Source: Pseudomonas abietaniphila
GTDB lineage: Bacteria; Pseudomonadota; Gammaproteobacteria; Pseudomonadales; Pseudomonadaceae
Assembly (NCBI RefSeq): GCF_900100795.1
Contig: NZ_FNCO01000003.1
Coordinates: 62,001 to 126,000 of the forward strand
DNA length: 64,000 nucleotides
Direction of reading: 5' to 3'
Of the stretch, positions 43,256 through 51,946 are shown one piece after another (positions within the stretch are counted from its first letter, which is position 1; every line of letters begins with the position of its first letter). The notes below the pieces were generated by a model. It was not told the origin of the DNA and searched no databases. It saw only the letters and a program-made list of their open reading frames with translations. A program made the translations under genes and the position numbers.

Positions 43256-43551
43256 GCTCATGCGATTACGAAGATAACGCTGAGGTTTGAATGACTTCCA
43301 TCTGTAACAAATAAGAGAGGTTTCTTCATGCGCCTGAGGCGGTTTCCTACATCTAAATATTTTAGAGTCCGTAGAATTTTTGATCTCGCTAGTTGGTTTA
43401 CCGAAGACGCTAATTTCAATTCGAATGAGTATAACTAAGCTCAAGCGGTGTTTTGATTCGTCGCGAACTACGTTTTTTGGTCGATCTGCGGAGTATCAGC
43501 GAGGCTGTCGTTACATGGACGAATAGTTTAAAAATTACACGGGATGAGAAA
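43256..43551 (+). other. AT-rich leader region upstream of the LPMO gene
   Basis: About 300 bases clearly richer in A and T than the flanking genes, with no supported coding frame. It should hold the LPMO promoter. A TATAAC-like element near 43429 is the best -10 guess, without a good -35. The change in composition right after the hemE terminator marks the likely left edge of an accessory block. Confidence 0.55.
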
Positions 43552-45006
43552 ATGATGTCGACACTGACCGCCGTATCACCACGGGTATCCTCCCTCGCCC
43601 TACTTGCGGTGCTACTGTCTCCGCAATTTGCAGCCGCCCATGGCTACCTTAATGATCCACCTTCTCGGGCATTTGCTTGTCAGAAGGGTTTGAATACAGA
43701 GTGCGGCGCCGCTCAATACGAACCACAAAGTGTGGGGGAGACCGCAAAGGGGTTCCCGGAAGCCGGTGTTCCGGATGGCAAGATCGCCAGTGGGGCGCTG
43801 TCTCAATTTTCTGCGCTCGATATCCAGTCCGCCAACCGCTGGCACAAAACCGAAATCAAAGACAGGACCATTAACTTCGACTGGCACTACAAGGCAACGC
43901 ATCCCGCGACGAAGTATCAATATTTCATTACCCGCAGCGGGTGGAATCCCAACGCGCCGTTGACCCGGGAGTCCTTTGATCTCACCCCGTTCTGCGTGGT
44001 CGACGCCGGCGGAAAGTTGCCGACCGACCAGCCGCAGGGCAGCGAAGGACCTGCACGGGAGAAGCATGCCTGCCAGATTCCAGGCGACCGCGAAGGGCAC
44101 CATGTCCTGCTAGGGATCTGGACCGTCGATGATACGCCGGGTGCTTTCCATGATGTGGTGGATGTGAACATCGTTGCCGAAGCCGAGGCGCCGGATGGCT
44201 GGAGGCCTGTGGGTAACATCACGCCGCGCAATGGGCTGCTGACCGGCGACAAGGTGACTGCGAGAGCGCTGACCAATGATGGAGAAAGTTCGGAATTCAG
44301 CGCTCAATTGATTATCGCCACTGCTGAGGAAGGCAAACCGGAAAACTGGTCGTTCATGCTCGCTGAGCAACTTAACGCCGCCAATACGCTCGTGCGTGCC
44401 GGCGTACGTGGCGAAGATGGCACGATTCAACCCGTCAGGGGCACTAACAATCTGTATGCCAAGCAGGAAAGCGGGGTCAATCGCTACGAACTGCAAATGG
44501 AATTGGTGGAAGATGCTCAAGCCGAATTGAGCATTCAGTCTTTCGACAAAAACCTTGAACTGGTAAAGGGGCGGGCGACACTGCCGGTGACCGTGACCAG
44601 CAACCGCACGATGAATATCCAGGCCACGGTATTCGATTCAGCCAACAAGGCTGTGGGATCGAACACATCCCTCGTCCAGGCGGGCAACGCAACTCTGGAC
44701 ATTGCTCTCCTGAGCAATCCGGGCAGCCATCAATTGAAATTGATCGGCGTGACGCCGGACGGTCGTACGACGCGCCAGGCGCTGGAAGTTCTGGAGCTCA
44801 AAGGCGAGGGCGGCGGTCAGGACTACGATGCGGTCTATCCGGAAGGCATTGAAACCTACGTGGCCGGAACAACGGTGCTTCAGCCTGCTGACGGCAACGT
44901 TTACGAGTGTAAACCGTTCCCGGCCGCTGGCTGGTGCACGCAGAATGTTCATCATTACACGCCGGGTACCGGTTCTGACTGGCAAGACGCCTGGATACTC
45001 AAGTAA
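43552..45006 (+). CDS. GbpA-like AA10 lytic polysaccharide monooxygenase with chitin-binding module
   Basis: Secreted copper enzyme that oxidatively cleaves chitin-like polymers. From ATG 43552 (GATGAG upstream) the precursor has 484 residues. A signal peptide ends at AAA, leaving His30 as the mature N-terminus (HGYLNDPPSR). The copper histidine brace is His30 plus His117 (KATHPATKYQYFIT), with Phe199 (GAFHDVVDVNI) at the axial position, so the site is complete. A GbpA-type second domain and a further beta-rich domain follow (about 215-420), then a C-terminal CBM5/12-like module with aromatic residues (YECKPFPAAGWC, SDWQDAWIL). It lies upstream of a type II secretion operon and is its probable substrate. 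Confidence 0.92.
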   Translation: MMSTLTAVSPRVSSLALLAVLLSPQFAAAHGYLNDPPSRAFACQKGLNTECGAAQYEPQSVGETAKGFPEAGVPDGKIASGALSQFSALDIQSANRWHKTEIKDRTINFDWHYKATHPATKYQYFITRSGWNPNAPLTRESFDLTPFCVVDAGGKLPTDQPQGSEGPAREKHACQIPGDREGHHVLLGIWTVDDTPGAFHDVVDVNIVAEAEAPDGWRPVGNITPRNGLLTGDKVTARALTNDGESSEFSAQLIIATAEEGKPENWSFMLAEQLNAANTLVRAGVRGEDGTIQPVRGTNNLYAKQESGVNRYELQMELVEDAQAELSIQSFDKNLELVKGRATLPVTVTSNRTMNIQATVFDSANKAVGSNTSLVQAGNATLDIALLSNPGSHQLKLIGVTPDGRTTRQALEVLELKGEGGGQDYDAVYPEGIETYVAGTTVLQPADGNVYECKPFPAAGWCTQNVHHYTPGTGSDWQDAWILK

Positions 45007-45016
45007 GTAACCTTCA

Positions 45017-45050
45017 AGCTTTGAGCGGCTCCATTGCGCTGCTCAAAGCT
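45017..45050 (+). terminator. Hairpin after LPMO gene
   Basis: AGCTTTGAGC and GCTCAAAGCT form a perfect 10-base stem with a 14-base loop, beginning ten bases after the LPMO stop and ending 19 before the cytochrome start. Only CTTAAC follows, so it may be a partial terminator that lets some transcripts run into the secretion genes. Confidence 0.5.
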
Positions 45051-45069
45051 CTTAACGACTGGATTTGAT

Positions 45070-45585
45070 ATGCACTTGCCTGGATCTTATTCGCGCGTGC
45101 AGATAGGTCTTCACTGGCTCTCTGCAGTTGTTATTTTGTGGGCGTTGGTGACGGGGAGCTTGTTGAGTTTTTTAGAACTTCCCGCTGAAATAAAAGACGG
45201 TATGGCAAGTTTCAATGTGTCGCTGACAACCGTGTTCATTCCGTTTTTCATGTTGCGTCTTTATGTGGCCGCTTCGCGTTCTGCGGCAAGTATTAATGCT
45301 TCATGGACACTTCAGCAGGTGGCTGCCCGTCTCACGCATCGCGCCATTTATACCTTGACCACGGTGGTATTGATCAGCGGCGTCTTGATGATGCAACACG
45401 GTGCCGACGTGTTCGGCTTTGCTCAATTCGGCCCTGTTTTGACACACGTCTGGCTGCGCGAATGGTTCACTCAGATCCATACCTGGAGTTGTGTCGCGCT
45501 CGCGGCTTTGATCACGTTGCACGTAGCGGCGGTCATCAAACATCAGCTTTCAGGCCATTCGATCATTAAGCGAATGTGGCATTGA
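45070..45585 (+). CDS. Cytochrome b561-family membrane protein
   Basis: A 171-residue integral membrane protein with four predicted helices, like the bacterial b561 (CybB) family of di-heme quinol-linked electron carriers. Conserved ligand-type histidines are His15 (IGLHW), His137 (QIHTWS) and His151 (LITLHVAA). The helix-2 histidine of CybB aligns by eye with Asn49 (FNVSLTT), so one heme may be missing or ligated differently. ATG 45070 is chosen because it puts the family start YSRVQIGLHW near the N-terminus. Its end overlaps gspC by ten bases, tying it to the secretion operon. Donating electrons to an exported redox enzyme is possible but unproven. Confidence 0.85.
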   Translation: MHLPGSYSRVQIGLHWLSAVVILWALVTGSLLSFLELPAEIKDGMASFNVSLTTVFIPFFMLRLYVAASRSAASINASWTLQQVAARLTHRAIYTLTTVVLISGVLMMQHGADVFGFAQFGPVLTHVWLREWFTQIHTWSCVALAALITLHVAAVIKHQLSGHSIIKRMWH

Positions 45586-46085
45586 TCAGCAGGCATCACG
45601 GATTCGCCGTCCTCGTTATGGCCGCAGTGCTGGGCTATGGCGCCCATTTGCTTTGGGCCGAGCGGAGCTATCGCCAGAGGCTGCACGCCGTCACGGCATT
45701 CCCTCCTGTCGCTCGTCCCCTCGAGGCATTACCCACGCCAGACAACAGCGCGTTGCTCACGGTGCTTGGTTTCAAGACTCAGGGGGCAGCCCCGCACAGT
45801 CAGGAACCGGCGGTATTGCGTGGCACCGTGGTTTCTTCGGGCAAGCAGTCCAGAGCGCTGCTGACGGTGGGCGGTAGCCAAAGGAGTTATAGGGAAGGGG
45901 AGCGCCTGCCAAGCGGCAGCGTGGTGCTACGCATCGACGCCGGACGGGTTTTCTTATGGCGTAACGGTCGTGAGGAGGTTCTGCCGCTGGTGATGTCGGC
46001 TCAGCCGGTACTGCGCACTGCGACTGCTGTCACGCCTGTGGTGCACTCTCATCTGCGGCCCAATGCCGCCAAGCTTCAGGATTGA
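45576..46085 (+). CDS. gspC: GspC-like type II secretion inner-membrane protein (short form)
   Basis: A 169-residue bitopic protein: short cytoplasmic start, one membrane helix (FAVLVMAAVLGYGAHLLW, about 10-27), a linker and a periplasmic homology region (AVLRGTVVSSGKQSRALLTVGG to EEVLPL) that in GspC contacts GspD. The usual C-terminal PDZ or coiled-coil part is absent; the protein ends in a Pro/Val/Thr-rich tail. The start is GTG 45576 or TTG 45582; both overlap the cytochrome gene. It stands first in a gspC-M series, which supports the call despite weak sequence conservation. Confidence 0.85.
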   Translation: MALISRHHGFAVLVMAAVLGYGAHLLWAERSYRQRLHAVTAFPPVARPLEALPTPDNSALLTVLGFKTQGAAPHSQEPAVLRGTVVSSGKQSRALLTVGGSQRSYREGERLPSGSVVLRIDAGRVFLWRNGREEVLPLVMSAQPVLRTATAVTPVVHSHLRPNAAKLQD

Positions 46086-46087
46086 AC

Positions 46088-47989
46088 ATGAACGTGGTTG
46101 CCGTGGTGGGTGGGTGCAAACAGGCTGTCTGCATCGTTTTGCTGGTTCTGACTTTCTACAGCGCTACGGGAGCTGCAGACGACGAGCCTCAATGGCAGTT
46201 GGCAATGAACGACGCCGACGTGCGGGACGTGGTCCGTGAAATGTCCTCGATCCTGGGCGCAACCGTTGTTCTTGACCCTCGCGTTCAAGGGCGGATCACG
46301 GTTATGTCGGATCAGTCTCTGGATCGCGAGGGCGTGCGCCGGCTTTTCTATTCGGTACTCGACTCCCATAACTTCACGGTGATCGATGAGGGCGAACGTA
46401 TCCTGATCGCGCCGGTGGCAGAGGCGAAGACGCGGGCCGGCCAGACCGACAGCCGCACTGCCCGCAGCGGCCAGTTCGTCACTGAAGTCATCGCGTTGAG
46501 CAACAGCACCGCGGCCGATCTTTCCGCTCTGCTGCGCCCCCTGGTCTCGGCGAACGGCTATATAGGGCCGTCAGCATCGAGCAACGCGCTGGTGCTCACT
46601 GATACGGCGAACAATGTGCATCGGATCGGCGGCATCGTCGCTCAACTGGATTCCGGACAGAAGAGCGGTCATTCGGTCGTTCCCTTACGACACGGGCTGG
46701 CCGAGCAACTGGCCAAGGTGCTTGAACAGTCTCTGGGCAAGCAGGGCATCGACGCCGGAGGACTTGTGATTGCCGACACTCGCAATAATCGTCTGGTGCT
46801 GGTTGGTAATCCATTGACACGCCGGCGCCTTGCCGCGCTGGCAAGGGATCTGGACACGCCGGCTTCGACCCGCGCAGAGCACTCTCGCGTCATTCGACTG
46901 CGTCACAGTGATGCCCGTCAACTGGCGGAGGTACTCGATGCCATGGGGGCAGGGCTTGGCGAGAATGCCGAGAAAGGAGCCGCGTCGGCACAGAAGGCGA
47001 TGGTCAAGTCCGACGATAGCCAGAATGCCTTGGTCCTTATTGCTGAGCCGGCGCAGTTGCGAACGCTGGAGCACGTGGTACAGCAGCTAGACCAGCCGCG
47101 CTCCCAAGTGTTGATTCACGCCGCCATCGTTGAGGTTTCCGGCGACATTGCCAATGCGCTTGGCGTGCAATGGGGGGCTCAGACGGGCGGTGTCCTGGGT
47201 GCTATCAACTTTCCCGGAGCCGGTATCAGTTTTCCCGCAATGGCGGCGGGCGACGTCAAATTGCCCGACGGTGCGGTACTGCGCGTAGGCAATGATCGCT
47301 TCGGTGTGCTGATCAACGCTTTGGCTAGCGACACGCGTAACAATGTGCTTTCTACCCCGAGCCTTTTGACGCTCGACAACCAGGAGGCGGAAATCCTCGT
47401 GGGGCAGAATGTACCGTTCAAGAGCGGTTCGTATCAGACCCCCGGCAGCGGCTCGGAAAACCCTTACACCACGGTCACCCGTCAGGATATCGGCATCAAG
47501 CTGAAGATCCGTCCGCACATCAATGACGGGGAGACACTGCGTCTGGAAGTCGAACAGGAAAACTCCGAGATCGCCAGCTCGGTAGAGGGACTGAACGATC
47601 TGATCACCAACAAGCGAGCGCTCAAAAGCACGATTCTCGCGGACGACGGCCAGATCATCGTGATTGGGGGGCTGATCAAGGACAGCATTCGAACTCGCCA
47701 GAGCGGCGTGCCGCTGCTCAAGAACATTCCCTGGCTGGGCGCCTTGTTTCGCTGGAGCAGCGACACTCGCGAAAAGACCAATCTGATGATCTTTTTGCGC
47801 CCGACCATTGTGCGTGGCAAAGACGAGCTGGCTGAGGTGACGGCAGATCGCTACCGGTCGTTGCGAAACCTCAGCGGGCCGGGAAACGGCAATTCGTTGC
47901 TGCTGCCTGGCGAAGCCCGACAGCTGTTCGACAGGGAAACGGAGGCAGCCGAAACCGATCTGCATCAGAGCCGTGGGCGCAAGCCATGA
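46088..47989 (+). CDS. gspD: GspD, type II secretion outer-membrane secretin
   Basis: Outer-membrane channel of the type II system. The 633-residue protein has a signal peptide (IVLLVLTFYSATGA), an N0 domain (LAMNDADVRDVVREMSSIL), repeated N1-N3 domains (residues about 110-360), and the secretin core (VLSTPSLLTLDNQEAEILVGQNVPF, VPLLKNIPWLGALFRW). ATG 46088 starts two bases after the gspC stop. No pilotin gene (gspS) is seen nearby and the C-terminal S-domain is short. It is a true GspD, distinct from PilQ at 26749. Confidence 0.95.
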   Translation: MNVVAVVGGCKQAVCIVLLVLTFYSATGAADDEPQWQLAMNDADVRDVVREMSSILGATVVLDPRVQGRITVMSDQSLDREGVRRLFYSVLDSHNFTVIDEGERILIAPVAEAKTRAGQTDSRTARSGQFVTEVIALSNSTAADLSALLRPLVSANGYIGPSASSNALVLTDTANNVHRIGGIVAQLDSGQKSGHSVVPLRHGLAEQLAKVLEQSLGKQGIDAGGLVIADTRNNRLVLVGNPLTRRRLAALARDLDTPASTRAEHSRVIRLRHSDARQLAEVLDAMGAGLGENAEKGAASAQKAMVKSDDSQNALVLIAEPAQLRTLEHVVQQLDQPRSQVLIHAAIVEVSGDIANALGVQWGAQTGGVLGAINFPGAGISFPAMAAGDVKLPDGAVLRVGNDRFGVLINALASDTRNNVLSTPSLLTLDNQEAEILVGQNVPFKSGSYQTPGSGSENPYTTVTRQDIGIKLKIRPHINDGETLRLEVEQENSEIASSVEGLNDLITNKRALKSTILADDGQIIVIGGLIKDSIRTRQSGVPLLKNIPWLGALFRWSSDTREKTNLMIFLRPTIVRGKDELAEVTADRYRSLRNLSGPGNGNSLLLPGEARQLFDRETEAAETDLHQSRGRKP

Positions 47990-49452
47990 GCCAGTTGCTG
48001 CCCTTCGGTTTCGCCCGGCGTTTTGGCGTGATGTGTGAACAACTCGAAAGCGGTCCCAAGGTGTTGTTGCGTGCCGACACACCGTTTACCGCACTCTCGG
48101 AGGTTCAGCGGCGGTTCGGCGGCAGTGATATTGCCTGGCAAATGCTCGATGAACCGCACTTCGCTGCGCAGCTGGCGAGTGCCTACAGCGATGGGCAGCG
48201 CGCGGCTGAGGACGTTGCGCAAGGGCTGGATGACGAGCTCGATTTGCTGGAAGTCGCCGAGCAATTGCCGCAAACCGCCGACCTGCTGGAGCAGGAGGGG
48301 GATGCTCCGATTATTCGGCTGATCAATGCGTTGCTCAGCCAGGCTGTGCGTGAAAAAGCCTCGGATGTGCACCTTGAAACGTTCGAACACAGTGTTTCCG
48401 TTCGCATTCGCGTCGACGGCCAGTTGCGCGAAGTGCTCAAACCCCGTCGGGAACTGGCGAATCTGCTGGTTTCTCGGATCAAGGTGATGTCGCGACTGGA
48501 TATCGCTGAAAAGCGCGTCCCTCAGGATGGTCGGATGGCGTTGCGCCTGGCTGGGCATGAAGTCGACGTGCGCGTTTCCACGTTGCCCTCTGCCCACGGA
48601 GAACGGGTGGTGCTGCGCTTGCTGGACAAGCGAAAGGGCGCACTGGACCTGCGGCAACTGGGCATGCCTGACGATACGCTGGAGCAGTTTGAACATTTGC
48701 TGGGCAGGCCCCACGGAATTTTTCTGGTCACCGGGCCAACCGGTTCCGGCAAGACCACCAGTCTGTATGCCGCGCTGACCTACCTCAATGATCAGACGCG
48801 GAACATTTTGACGGTCGAGGACCCTATCGAATACCACCTGCCGGGCATCGGCCAGACGCCGGTCAATCCCAAGGTCCAGATGACGTTTGCCCGTGGCCTG
48901 CGGGCCATCCTGCGACAGGATCCGGACGTTGTGATGGTTGGCGAGATCCGTGATCGCGAAACCTCGGATATTGCGGTGCAGGCGTCGTTGACCGGGCATC
49001 TGGTGCTATCAACCTTGCACACCAATAGCGCCGTGGGCGCGGTTACCCGTTTGCTGGATATGGGCGTGGATGCCTATCTGCTCGCGTCTTCACTGTTGGG
49101 GGTGTTGGCGCAACGTCTGGTACGAATGTTGTGTGAGCACTGCAAGACGCCCTGGATTGCTGACGAAAAGGCGGTCGAGCGGCTGGGTCTGGACGTCGGC
49201 AAACGCCATGAGCTGTTCAGGGCGACGGGGTGTGAGCATTGCCAGCGGGGTTACCGTGGACGCATCGGCATCTACGAGTTGATTACGGTCACGCCTCGGC
49301 TGGCAGAGCTGATTCACAACGCGGCAAGTGAGCCTGAACTGACCCAGGAAGCCCGAACCTGTTCCCGCAGTCTGTTTCACGACGGTCGTCGACTGGTTAT
49401 GGAGGGGCGGACCAGCCTCGACGAATTGCTGCGTGTGAGCCAGGAGAACTAG
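47986..49452 (+). CDS. gspE: GspE, type II secretion ATPase
   Basis: A 488-residue cytoplasmic ATPase powering pseudopilus assembly. The N-terminal domain (1-100) binds GspL; the core has Walker A GPTGSGKTT, an Asp box (NILTVEDPIEYHLPGIGQ), Walker B (DPDVVMVGEIRDRET) and a His box (STLHTNSA). The zinc tetracysteine (CEHCKTPW and CEHCQRGYRGR) of type II ATPases is complete. ATGA overlap with gspD. Confidence 0.96.
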   Translation: MSQLLPFGFARRFGVMCEQLESGPKVLLRADTPFTALSEVQRRFGGSDIAWQMLDEPHFAAQLASAYSDGQRAAEDVAQGLDDELDLLEVAEQLPQTADLLEQEGDAPIIRLINALLSQAVREKASDVHLETFEHSVSVRIRVDGQLREVLKPRRELANLLVSRIKVMSRLDIAEKRVPQDGRMALRLAGHEVDVRVSTLPSAHGERVVLRLLDKRKGALDLRQLGMPDDTLEQFEHLLGRPHGIFLVTGPTGSGKTTSLYAALTYLNDQTRNILTVEDPIEYHLPGIGQTPVNPKVQMTFARGLRAILRQDPDVVMVGEIRDRETSDIAVQASLTGHLVLSTLHTNSAVGAVTRLLDMGVDAYLLASSLLGVLAQRLVRMLCEHCKTPWIADEKAVERLGLDVGKRHELFRATGCEHCQRGYRGRIGIYELITVTPRLAELIHNAASEPELTQEARTCSRSLFHDGRRLVMEGRTSLDELLRVSQEN

Positions 49453-49455
49453 GAC

Positions 49456-50667
49456 ATGGCATGGTTCGATTATCAGGCTCAGGATGCCTCCGGTCGCCGC
49501 CATCGTGGTCAGGAACAGGCTCAAAGCGCGCGTCATGCTCGTCAGCGGCTTCGCGAGCGAGGGCTGTTACCGATCGACGTCAAACCGTCGATCAGTCTGT
49601 CCATCGGTTGGGCGGGAGGGCAGAGAGGACGCTGGTTAAGATCGGGCGAGTTGACCCCGCTAACCCTGCAGCTGTCGACTCTGATTCAGGCGGGGCTGCC
49701 ACTGGAAGAGGCATTACAGGTCGTCGCAGCACAAAGTGAAAAGCCTCGAGTCAGCCATTTGGTAACGGCGGTCGCGACCCGAATCAGTGAAGGTCACGAT
49801 CTGGCGTCGGCGCTGTCCGCATTCCCTCGCGCCTTTCCGGCACTGTTCTGCGCAACCATTGCTGCAGGTGAGCGCTCCGGCCACCTGGGGGTCGTTCTTG
49901 AGCAACTGGCGGAGTACACCGAAGGGCGGCAGCAGTCGAGGCAGAAAATTCAGCTTGCCCTCGTCTATCCGATGATCCTGTTTTGCGCGTCGCTGACCAT
50001 CGTCAGCTTTCTGTTGGGGTTTGTGGTGCCGGATGTGGTCAAGGTGTTCATCGACAGCGGTCAGCCCCTGCCTGCGTTGACTGAGGGGCTGATTGCGCTG
50101 AGTTCCGGGCTGCGTCGCTACGGTCTGCTGCTTTTGGTCATTCTCATGGCATTGATGGGCGTGGGTTATTGGGCTCTACGGCGCCCTGCTCTGCGCGGGC
50201 GCTTTCATGATGGATTGTTGTGCATCCCGGTTCTGGGAAAGGTCCTTCGAGCCACGGATGCGGCGCGTTTCGCGAGCACCCTGGCCATTCTTGGCAAAAG
50301 TGCCGTGCCGCTGGTTGATGCGTTGCACATTTCGGCGGCAGTCATCGGCAATCAGTCGATTCGCAAACGAATGCAGGATGTCGCGCGCCGTGTACGCGAA
50401 GGACAGACCTTGACCCGTAGCCTTGAGCACGGCGGAGACATTCCCCCCTTGATGCTGCACATGATCGCGAGCGGCGAGCGTGCGGGTGAGCTCGACCGCA
50501 TGCTTGAACGTGCCGCGCAACAGCAGGAAAAGACTCTGGCCGCCAGCATTGCGCTAATGGTCAGCCTGTTCGAACCGGCGATGCTGGTACTGATGGGCGG
50601 CGTGGTACTCCTGATCGTCATGGCCATTCTGATGCCGATCCTAAACCTCAACCAACTGGTGAATTGA
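49456..50667 (+). CDS. gspF: GspF, type II secretion inner-membrane platform protein
   Basis: A 403-residue platform protein with two cytoplasmic GspF domains (about 70-190 and 270-390) and three membrane helices (about 170-190, 220-240, 375-400). Seen: TLQLSTLIQAGLPLEEAL and its repeat FASTLAILGKSAVPLVDAL, and the ASGERAGELDRMLERAA segment. The N-terminal WFDYQAQDASGRRHRG is typical of GspF. Follows gspE by three bases. Confidence 0.96.
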   Translation: MAWFDYQAQDASGRRHRGQEQAQSARHARQRLRERGLLPIDVKPSISLSIGWAGGQRGRWLRSGELTPLTLQLSTLIQAGLPLEEALQVVAAQSEKPRVSHLVTAVATRISEGHDLASALSAFPRAFPALFCATIAAGERSGHLGVVLEQLAEYTEGRQQSRQKIQLALVYPMILFCASLTIVSFLLGFVVPDVVKVFIDSGQPLPALTEGLIALSSGLRRYGLLLLVILMALMGVGYWALRRPALRGRFHDGLLCIPVLGKVLRATDAARFASTLAILGKSAVPLVDALHISAAVIGNQSIRKRMQDVARRVREGQTLTRSLEHGGDIPPLMLHMIASGERAGELDRMLERAAQQQEKTLAASIALMVSLFEPAMLVLMGGVVLLIVMAILMPILNLNQLVN

Positions 50668-50671
50668 GCTT

Positions 50672-51115
50672 ATGGCAATCCCGCAACAACGTCGGCAATA
50701 CGGATTTACCCTCATCGAAATCATGGTCGTGGTCGTGATCATCGGGGTCTTGGGCGCGCTGGTGATTCCGCAATTCATGAGTCGCCCGGACCAGGCCAAG
50801 GTCACTGCGGCGCACACGGATATTCAGGCATTGAGCACGGCACTGGAGATGTACCGGCTGGATAATTTCAGCTACCCGTCAACCCAACAGGGACTTGAGG
50901 CTCTGGTTATACGCCCTTCGGGTACGCCTGCCGCGAAGCACTGGAATCCTCGGGGGTATCTGAAGAGCCTTCCTTCCGATCCATGGGGCACGCCTTACCA
51001 GTATCTGAGTCCGGGCGCGGCTGGCGCAGCGTTTGATTTGTACTCCTACGGCGCAGATGGCGTGGCGGGTGGTGACGACTTTGCCGCCGACATCGGTGAC
51101 AGGACTGCCGAGTAA
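50672..51115 (+). CDS. gspG: GspG, major type II pseudopilin
   Basis: A 147-residue major pseudopilin. The prepilin peptidase site is G11-F12 in QYGFTLIEIMVVVVIIGVLG, with Glu at +5 after cleavage. The C-terminal domain has the calcium-site and GspG signatures (YPSTQQGLEALV, DPWGTPYQYLSPG, YSYGADG). No prepilin peptidase is encoded here, so PilD from elsewhere would process it. The stop overlaps gspH (TAATG). Confidence 0.97.
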   Translation: MAIPQQRRQYGFTLIEIMVVVVIIGVLGALVIPQFMSRPDQAKVTAAHTDIQALSTALEMYRLDNFSYPSTQQGLEALVIRPSGTPAAKHWNPRGYLKSLPSDPWGTPYQYLSPGAAGAAFDLYSYGADGVAGGDDFAADIGDRTAE

Positions 51116-51582
51116 TGCCTGGACGTTGTCGTGGTTTCACCCTGTTGGAAATCTTGACGGTCATGGTGCTGATCGGTGTGCTGCTGGGGCTGGCGACCGT
51201 CGGATTGCGCGCAGGCCCTGCTCAGAAAGCGCGCCAGTATGCCCATGAGCTGGTGACGATGATTACGCAACTGCGCGTCAAGGCCGTGTCTGACGGAGCG
51301 GAGTATGGCGTGCGTTTCGATGATGACGGCTACCGACTGATGGAGTGGAAAGAGGGCCAATGGTTTCAACGCAGCGCTCATCCAGTGGGGGAGGGCATGT
51401 CGTTTCGTCTGGAGTTGGAAGGGCAGGCTTTGCAGCTGTCTCATCGTGCCGATGAGCCACAGTTGTTGATTCTAAGCAGCGATGAAACAAGCGCGTTTGC
51501 GCTCTACTTTGAAACTGCAGACGGCCCCTTGCTAGCTGTATCCAGTGACGGTGTGAACGATCCGGTGATCGATGGGCACTGA
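51115..51582 (+). CDS. gspH: GspH, minor pseudopilin
   Basis: A 155-residue minor pseudopilin with the cleavage site at CRGFTLLEILTVMVLIGVL and Glu +5. The soluble part is a beta-sandwich-like domain typical of GspH (VKAVSDGAEYGVRFDDDGYRLMEW). Overlaps gspI by 11 bases. Confidence 0.9.
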   Translation: MPGRCRGFTLLEILTVMVLIGVLLGLATVGLRAGPAQKARQYAHELVTMITQLRVKAVSDGAEYGVRFDDDGYRLMEWKEGQWFQRSAHPVGEGMSFRLELEGQALQLSHRADEPQLLILSSDETSAFALYFETADGPLLAVSSDGVNDPVIDGH

Positions 51583-51946
51583 GCGCGGGTTCACGTTGCT
51601 GGAGGTGATGGTCGCGTTGGCAGTGTTCGCTCTGCTATCCGCTGCCGTGCTTTCGGCTTGTCAGTTTGTACTGAGTCAGCATGCCGGATTGCGCGAGCGC
51701 CTGTTTGCCAGCTGGCTGGCCGACAATCATTTGACCGAGCTTCGTTTGCGGTTGCCAAGCCCGGGCCAACAACGCATTACGCGAAGCTTTGCGGGCGAAT
51801 CCTGGGCGCTGGAGCAGCACGTCAAGCGTGGTCGCGACGACCGTTGGCTCAGTATCGAGATCGAGGTGAGCCACGGCGCCAATAGCCCAGTCGTTTATCG
51901 AACGGTGGGCTGGATCGCTCCAATGTCTGAGGCTGCGCTGCCATGA
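51572..51946 (+). CDS. gspI: GspI, minor pseudopilin
   Basis: A 124-residue minor pseudopilin; cleavage site at ERGFTLLEVMVALAVFALL with Glu +5. The family segment ASWLADNHLTELRL follows the helix. Overlaps gspH by 11 bases and gspJ by four. Confidence 0.92.
   Translation: MGTERGFTLLEVMVALAVFALLSAAVLSACQFVLSQHAGLRERLFASWLADNHLTELRLRLPSPGQQRITRSFAGESWALEQHVKRGRDDRWLSIEIEVSHGANSPVVYRTVGWIAPMSEAALP

Noticed and set aside
43217..43444. 75-codon minus-strand frame after hemE
   Set aside because: It ends inside the hemE terminator and has no ribosome site or similarity.
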